From the NCBI GenBank assembly GCA_964489215.1, contig CAZAYB010000087.1, positions 1 through 11,702 of the forward strand: a stretch of 11,702 bases of DNA, read 5' to 3'. Source of the stretch: CAZAYB01 sp964489215 (GTDB lineage Bacteria; Planctomycetota; Phycisphaerae; Sedimentisphaerales; Anaerohalosphaeraceae). How positions within the stretch are numbered: the stretch's first letter is position 1; the number at the start of each line of letters is the position of its first letter. The position numbers were made by a program, and so were the translations under genes. Below are positions 8,101 through 11,702 of the stretch, piece after piece. The notes under the pieces were generated by a model. The model did not search any database, was not told the DNA's origin, and worked only from the letters and a program-made list of their open reading frames with translations.

Positions 8101-9831
8101 CCTTCGGATAAGATTGATCTCAAGCAAACTAAGTTCAAAGCTCTTACCATCTGCTGAATCTATTAACTCCTGGGCTTTGTCATATTCACCTGAGCCGGTA
8201 TGGGCCTCTATCAGAAGGTTTCTGCTCCTGTCGGTCCTGCCGAAATTCTTTTCGTAAAGCTCTGCCACCGAAAAACCTTCAGCCCAGCTCATCAGATTAA
8301 CCGAAAGCTCTCCATATTCCAGAAGAAGCTCCGGCCTGTTAGCACCCATGCCCCGGGAAAGGGCGTCCTGAATAAATTGTCGCCGAAGACCTATCTCGCT
8401 CCTGCCCTCAAATGCCTCGGCAAGTTTGGAACTAAGTTGTGTATCACTTCGGCCGGCAGAATTAAACTGCTCATAAACCTTGTACATCTGATTAATGGCT
8501 TGTTGATTTTGACCTTTGGCAAGTTTCAATATACCCTGCCACTTCTGAACATAAAGATTGTCGCCGGTTCCGTACATCTGCTGAAGCTGATATACTGCAT
8601 CCTCGGCGTTGTCAAGGGCTTTGCTGCGGTCAGCTTGGTCACCCTTCTCATCGAAAGCAATCGCCTTGTCTATATAACAAGTCGCAAGAAGAGAATACAA
8701 AGACAAACGGTTATTCTGGTTGGCATACTGACGGGAACTGGTCGTCTCCTGGGCCTGGGGCATTTCAAGACCAGCCTCTGCCATCTCAACCGCCTTGTCA
8801 AGATAACTCATATCCTTGCTTATAATAAATTTGTTATAATAAGTGTCGATTGCGTTCAAACGATACTGTATCTCGTCAGGCTCAAGCTCCATAGCTTTTG
8901 ATATCATATCGATTGAATCATCAAGACTGTCCGGGCTTCGTCTGTAAACATTGGAAATTGCAGAAAAAACACTAGCGCTTTGAGGGAACTTTTCAGTAAG
9001 ACTCTTAAGCTCCGAGACGAACATATCCTGGTCATATTCCTCGATTCTGGACTTGGCCAGACCAAGAGAAACATAAGCCTGGGGATTGTCCTCGAGCTTT
9101 TCGGCGGCGCCCTCCAGAATTTCAACCGCTTTTGATTGTGCGCTTTCCTGGGCATCCATAATTCCCTTGCTCTCACGAATGGCCCCCTCTATAAGGGCCG
9201 CTCGGGCAAGATACTGGTAAAGATCAAAGTTGTCAGGATCAATTTCAAGTGCCTCTTCGGTCAGTCTGACTGCCTCTTCAAGGGTCGCCTCTCTGTCTGC
9301 CGTTTGACCGCTTGCTGCAAGCTCCAGCTTCGCCCTGGCTATTGAGTTTCGGACAAACTTATCCGGCTCGAGACCTCGCTCCTGGCGAATCTCAATTATT
9401 TTCTCCGCATTTTCCTCTACCGATTTCCATACATTAGCGCCCCCGAAATCTCCGATTTCATAATAATATTGCAATGATGCTCTAAGGGCCTTTAAATTCC
9501 TCGGATCAAGATTGATTATCTGATGCCAAGCACCACGGACTTTCTGATAGTCAGGCTCATGGTATTCGTTATCAGCGGCGTGTAAATCTGCAAGGGAAAA
9601 TAGAATGTCAATCTTAAGCTCTGTATCGTCCCGGGCTGCTCCGTAAGCCTCCTTGAAAAATTCATCTGCAAGCTCATAATCGTTCTGCTCAAGTGCAAGC
9701 TCTGCATCACTGATAAGCTTATGAGGGTCCTTGCCGTATTTAAGCAGAAAAACAACTCCGCCCATCAATATAACCGCAAGGATTAACGAACCTATAATTG
9801 CGACTTTCTTATTAATTCTCTTCTTTGCCAT
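5131..9831 (-). CDS. Giant membrane-anchored TPR protein of the exosortase operon
   Basis: A 1566-aa protein of tandem tetratricopeptide repeats, a helical scaffold for protein-protein contacts. A Lys/Arg-rich N-terminus precedes one hydrophobic segment at about residues 10-31; no lipobox cysteine follows, so it is probably an inner-membrane anchor with the repeats in the periplasm. Clear TPR-like units include about 40-66, 185-210, 300-320, 705-735, 770-835, 940-975, 990-1015, 1095-1180, 1215-1245 and 1415-1545, many ending in the typical A-x-E/Q-x-[ND]-P pattern (EKALEINPDD, YELDPEN, YEQNPNN). A Gln/Glu/Ser-rich linker sits near 585-615. The start at 9831 has AAAGG just before the ATG and AAGGG further upstream; the gene lies 24 bp after the EpsI-like gene, so co-transcription is likely. 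PEP-CTERM systems often carry a TPR protein (the PrsT type, about 900 aa and usually a lipoprotein); this one is much longer and lacks the lipobox, so equivalence is only a hypothesis. No enzyme domain was recognised. Confidence 0.9.
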   Translation of the reverse strand: MAKKRINKKVAIIGSLILAVILMGGVVFLLKYGKDPHKLISDAELALEQNDYELADEFFKEAYGAARDDTELKIDILFSLADLHAADNEYHEPDYQKVRGAWHQIINLDPRNLKALRASLQYYYEIGDFGGANVWKSVEENAEKIIEIRQERGLEPDKFVRNSIARAKLELAASGQTADREATLEEAVRLTEEALEIDPDNFDLYQYLARAALIEGAIRESKGIMDAQESAQSKAVEILEGAAEKLEDNPQAYVSLGLAKSRIEEYDQDMFVSELKSLTEKFPQSASVFSAISNVYRRSPDSLDDSIDMISKAMELEPDEIQYRLNAIDTYYNKFIISKDMSYLDKAVEMAEAGLEMPQAQETTSSRQYANQNNRLSLYSLLATCYIDKAIAFDEKGDQADRSKALDNAEDAVYQLQQMYGTGDNLYVQKWQGILKLAKGQNQQAINQMYKVYEQFNSAGRSDTQLSSKLAEAFEGRSEIGLRRQFIQDALSRGMGANRPELLLEYGELSVNLMSWAEGFSVAELYEKNFGRTDRSRNLLIEAHTGSGEYDKAQELIDSADGKSFELSLLEINLIRRKLNRARQGIRQTEGERSGQVSESYSQSEADNLQRQQLQLIEELIEDYPEKTPVGLVTYYAQAESEKGNIEKARNIFSDYFSFHREEPAVLILSARINDPGFPNIGQERSREIALSAISGIDDSFVREKSLGEYYSSSGDLEKSAEHYEKALEINPDDDTVIEALFDIAISQEQKSKAERIIADIRKDDVDSFMADLFEARLALVNEDYSGSIALLDRAIEKNPVNVYSYLLRSEAKNANGNDLEAVDDARTAVQMNPTNGTAVKLLARLLFERSTAMGESLSIEDRAETEQMIGRAIMLNPRDWTIQSMYAEFIKNREPDKALAIRQELSKNYPNVGNYVMLGSLAANLAVKEFDKTRKAGLFEIAEDSFLKAYELDPENEQVATQYAELLRLSGQKEKAESFFSSQKSTLWKLYLNSGEFDKAISVLEELRKDNPDDEVLLRGLAAASKGYGDIEGVKKYADMIVEKNRNVDNEIFRLQYYLDSGLIEESGPLVASFRERYPDEKRGLLLEALYNIRNGELEKGLSLTNRYLEMDPENAMAWKFRGKVHNLLGQTSQAISALEKSNAIMPDPETQIELARVFIGAGRENEAIGQLRDAIESERAPRSAKMMLESLYKNSNRKTDLIGFYSEMIDSNPDQPLWYIRAGSFYLNDKRYTEAETLLKRGWDISKQNGTDGNMMAYDLYLEALQQAGKINELIEVASGYTDSSLSVASYVHLAQVKVASGSRTTGLEYYHRSLEKAGTNEQFIFNILMDMRESVGASEVERWCRGKLSSDADSKVANFVMFQLALLEDEHNRAVDYMDKLISISEEGSAQWVDYVNKKAQALLGAYDKTSNQEYFDSAISEFERILVKYPDNVSVLNNVAYLLAKKDLDIERAMDYAKKAYEQNPNNPNLMDTYALVLYRKKDFDKSQELLQRAIQVIETQGQQANAPFDMYKHFGMTLEAKGENEAALSAYKTALELVSGSEYMKQTETEEIKSAIERLSR

Positions 9832-9855
9832 ACCTTTATTTCCCTTGCTTTTGTT

Positions 9856-10611
9856 TTATTTTGTTTCCCATTCGGGCCAGTGATACTCTTCGAGCGCCGG
9901 GGTCAGACGCTCAAGAAGCTTCCTGCTTGCCTCAATACCTTCTTCGCGATCCGGATAAATAAGTGAATTACCAAAACCGGGCCCGAAAAATTTCCATTCT
10001 ACTTTAGAAAAGTACGAGTACTTATTGAAAAAGTTCTTACCCATTATGCTGCGGGTTTCCGTTCGGCCAGCTGAATATTCACCGTTTACCTTAAAAAAGT
10101 ACATCACGGAATATTTGTTGCCTGCCGAAAAAATACCACCGCTGCCGCTCGTGAAAACAACCCGCCGAACTTCCGATGGTCTTATACCTTCACCAAGTTC
10201 AACAATCTCTCCGCTCAAACGCTGATTACCAGCTCCAACATAACACTCGTCAGGCACATGCGGAACACGGTCCGGATTGCCGGTATAATAAGTAACAAAA
10301 AGCGAACAATAACGAACCGGACTGCTCTTGCCGGCCTGCGGATCTTCTATCAGCCATTGAAGATATTCCTCTGTGCCAAGCTCTTCCTCGATATCCGGAT
10401 TTTCTATCCTGCTTTTATTGATCACAACATAGGGCTTAATAAGCTCCTCATCCATATCAGAAAGTGAATTCTTCAACGGCAATGGCTCTTTCGCAAAATA
10501 TATGCCAAGCTTGTTGATAATATAACTTTGAGTAACACCGGCAAAAGCCAGAACACCGGCACATATCAAAAAAGCCGGCTGAAATAATCTTTTCCTGTCA
10601 ATATTCATCAT
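9856..10611 (-). CDS. EpsI-like exosortase-associated protein (DUF3485)
   Basis: A 251-aa protein with one N-terminal hydrophobic segment (about residues 11-29) and an otherwise soluble body, probably exposed to the periplasm. The motif VPHVPDECYVGAGNQ (H118, C123) matches the H-x-P-x-x-C-x-x-G signature I associate with the EpsI/DUF3485 family, which is encoded next to, or fused to, exosortases and is linked to exopolysaccharide production; its biochemical role is not settled. The C-terminal half is rich in aromatic and charged residues (FFKVNGEYSAG, EYHWPEWETK). The first ATG overlaps the exosortase stop codon in an ATGA arrangement, pointing to translational coupling and fitting the fused form seen in other bacteria; a second ATG follows directly and has GGGGG at better spacing. 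The assignment rests on the motif, size and position rather than on full-length similarity. Confidence 0.8.
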   Translation of the reverse strand: MMNIDRKRLFQPAFLICAGVLAFAGVTQSYIINKLGIYFAKEPLPLKNSLSDMDEELIKPYVVINKSRIENPDIEEELGTEEYLQWLIEDPQAGKSSPVRYCSLFVTYYTGNPDRVPHVPDECYVGAGNQRLSGEIVELGEGIRPSEVRRVVFTSGSGGIFSAGNKYSVMYFFKVNGEYSAGRTETRSIMGKNFFNKYSYFSKVEWKFFGPGFGNSLIYPDREEGIEASRKLLERLTPALEEYHWPEWETK

Positions 10612-11582
10612 TCCCCCGAATCTTTACGTCGGATAATCACATGTTCATCTTCCTGCTCATGCTCATCAACTTCCTCGAAAAGGTTGTTCATAAACCATGC
10701 AAGACCCCCGTATATACCAAATGCAAGAGGAAGCATCAAAAGACCAAGACCGTCATGATATATACCCTGTGCGTATTTCGGGTCGCCGAGTATATAAATA
10801 AAACCTGTAGTGGTTACACGGATAATATTGCATAATATTGCTATCGGAACAGTACTGGCAAGCAGAACCAGCCTCTGCCACACAGGCCTGTAGTGAAGAT
10901 AAGCCATCGCAACCCCCAATGCGACAAAGGCCATAAGAAGCCGCATACCGCTGCAGGCCTCGGCAACATTAAGTGCAGGCTCCAGCGGCTGACCCTTATA
11001 AACAACATCTATTACTACTCCGTTAGCTGTAGCCTCAAGATGAGGCACAAGGCCAAGCAAAAATGTAGCTACATCTGCCGCCCACATCCGCATCGGAAAA
11101 GTTATCTGCTTATAAATACGTTCCGGTAAAGGAACCGCAAAAACAAGATAAGCTATAGGAAGCCACGTATATTTTACAAGCCCCCATCCGCCGAGAAAAA
11201 GAACAACAGCACCAATAGATGCGATAAGGAGCAAAGGCCTTGCATATCCTATCTTAAACTGGGCTATGGTTAACGGATACGCAAGTAGAAAAAGTATCAG
11301 AAAAAAAAGACCAAGGTAGTTCACCTTCGGACGAAGACTTAAAATGTCATCCCGGTTCTGATGAAGAAAATACAAGCTGAAAAAAGGAATAAGTATACCG
11401 TGAGACCAGCTCGGGTCACGCCATTTATAAACTACCCGCGATATCTCGACATGAAAAAAAAACCATAAAAGCGCACCAATTACTGCCGCCTTTATAAACG
11501 CTTCAAGCCCGAGATCGGACCATTTATAACTTCTATTATCAGCCGACAAATCTGCCGCTGTCGCTTCTGTACCGTCACTCAT
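10608..11582 (-). CDS. Exosortase (exosortase/archaeosortase family transpeptidase-like protease)
   Basis: A 324-aa polytopic membrane protein with about eight hydrophobic segments (near residues 29-45, 61-73, 89-106, 115-131, 138-153, 213-230, 238-267 and 279-300). The expected catalytic residues are all present: C210 in AEACSGMRLL, R255 in CNIIRV and H276 in GIYHDGLG. The early WRDPSWSHG segment (about 54-62) is also typical. Members of this family are thought to cleave PEP-CTERM-type C-terminal signals at the membrane and sort the proteins to the surface. The acidic, His-containing tail after residue 301 is probably cytoplasmic. The ATG at 11582-11580 lies 9 bp downstream of the preceding stop codon, and the stop overlaps the next start by ATGA. 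Planctomycete exosortases of the XrtU type are a possible match, but I cannot fix the subtype by eye. No PEP-CTERM substrate is visible in this window. Confidence 0.95.
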   Translation of the reverse strand: MSDGTEATAADLSADNRSYKWSDLGLEAFIKAAVIGALLWFFFHVEISRVVYKWRDPSWSHGILIPFFSLYFLHQNRDDILSLRPKVNYLGLFFLILFLLAYPLTIAQFKIGYARPLLLIASIGAVVLFLGGWGLVKYTWLPIAYLVFAVPLPERIYKQITFPMRMWAADVATFLLGLVPHLEATANGVVIDVVYKGQPLEPALNVAEACSGMRLLMAFVALGVAMAYLHYRPVWQRLVLLASTVPIAILCNIIRVTTTGFIYILGDPKYAQGIYHDGLGLLMLPLAFGIYGGLAWFMNNLFEEVDEHEQEDEHVIIRRKDSGE

Positions 11583-11591
11583 AAAACCACA

Positions 11592-11702
11592 TCAGAAATA
11601 ATCACCAATTGAACCAAGGTTACCGGGGAAAGGATCGCCGTCAAAATCGTTCGTCGCGAAATTACGGTCATAGATAAAACCGAAACCGTAAGTCGCTCTA
11701 AA
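11592..11702 (-). CDS. C-terminal end of an unidentified protein, possibly an outer-membrane beta-barrel
   Basis: An open frame enters from the right edge and ends at the TGA at 11594-11592, giving 36 residues. It begins FRATYGFGFIYDRNF, continues with an acidic Asp-rich turn (DFDGDPFPGN) and finishes IGDYF. Alternating aromatic residues and a terminal Phe are typical of the last strand and C-terminal signal of outer-membrane beta-barrels, and exosortase/EPS loci often carry such a protein. This identity is tentative because only the end is visible. It lies 9 bp upstream of the exosortase ATG on the same strand, so it is probably in the same operon. Confidence 0.55.
   Translation of the reverse strand, partial: FRATYGFGFIYDRNFATNDFDGDPFPGNLGSIGDYF

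Noticed and set aside
5278..9345. Several open frames of 60-230 codons on the plus strand opposite the TPR gene
   Set aside because: They lack recognisable domains and lie wholly within a strongly supported coding sequence, so they are reading shadows.
1..11702. tRNA, rRNA, CRISPR array, insertion sequence or prophage genes
   Set aside because: No cloverleaf-like segment, regularly spaced repeats, transposase motifs or phage-like genes were seen on either strand by eye.

Overview
The window reads as a chromosomal piece of a Gram-negative-type bacterium with moderate GC. The exosortase/EpsI pair, the very long inner-membrane TPR protein, the many-PAS hybrid kinase and the base composition together suggest a planctomycete, perhaps of the Phycisphaerae/Sedimentisphaerales type. 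This placement is inference from gene content and style; no marker gene is present.

Left part (1-5059), signalling. A NarL/FixJ-type response regulator runs leftward off the window edge (start codon at 534). Divergent from it, across a 359-bp intergenic region with a palindrome and an imperfect direct repeat, is a large soluble hybrid histidine kinase (894-5059). The kinase gene is split by a 100-base N gap flanked by a perfect 55-bp duplication (3260-3314 and 3415-3469). Removing the gap and one copy restores one open frame of 1336 codons: seven PAS domains, a coiled coil, HisKA, HATPase_c and a C-terminal receiver. The break is therefore almost certainly an assembly artefact, not a mutation.

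Right part (5131-11702), an exosortase operon on the minus strand. In transcription order it holds: the last 36 codons of an unknown protein whose end resembles an outer-membrane beta-barrel; a 324-aa exosortase with its Cys/Arg/His triad; an EpsI-like DUF3485 protein whose start overlaps the exosortase stop by ATGA; and a 1566-aa membrane-anchored TPR protein after a 24-bp gap. Exosortases process and sort PEP-CTERM-type proteins and are genetically linked to extracellular polysaccharide production, so this looks like part of a cell-surface or EPS locus. No glycosyltransferase or PEP-CTERM substrate lies in the window.

The kinase and the TPR gene converge on a 71-bp spacer without an obvious terminator. 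I see no tRNA, rRNA, CRISPR array, insertion sequence or phage gene. The points most worth following are the repairable gap, the two-PAS module duplicated at about 250-residue spacing, the three-cysteine first PAS domain, the mismatch of a NarL regulator beside a HisKA hybrid kinase, and the giant TPR protein as a candidate partner of the exosortase system.
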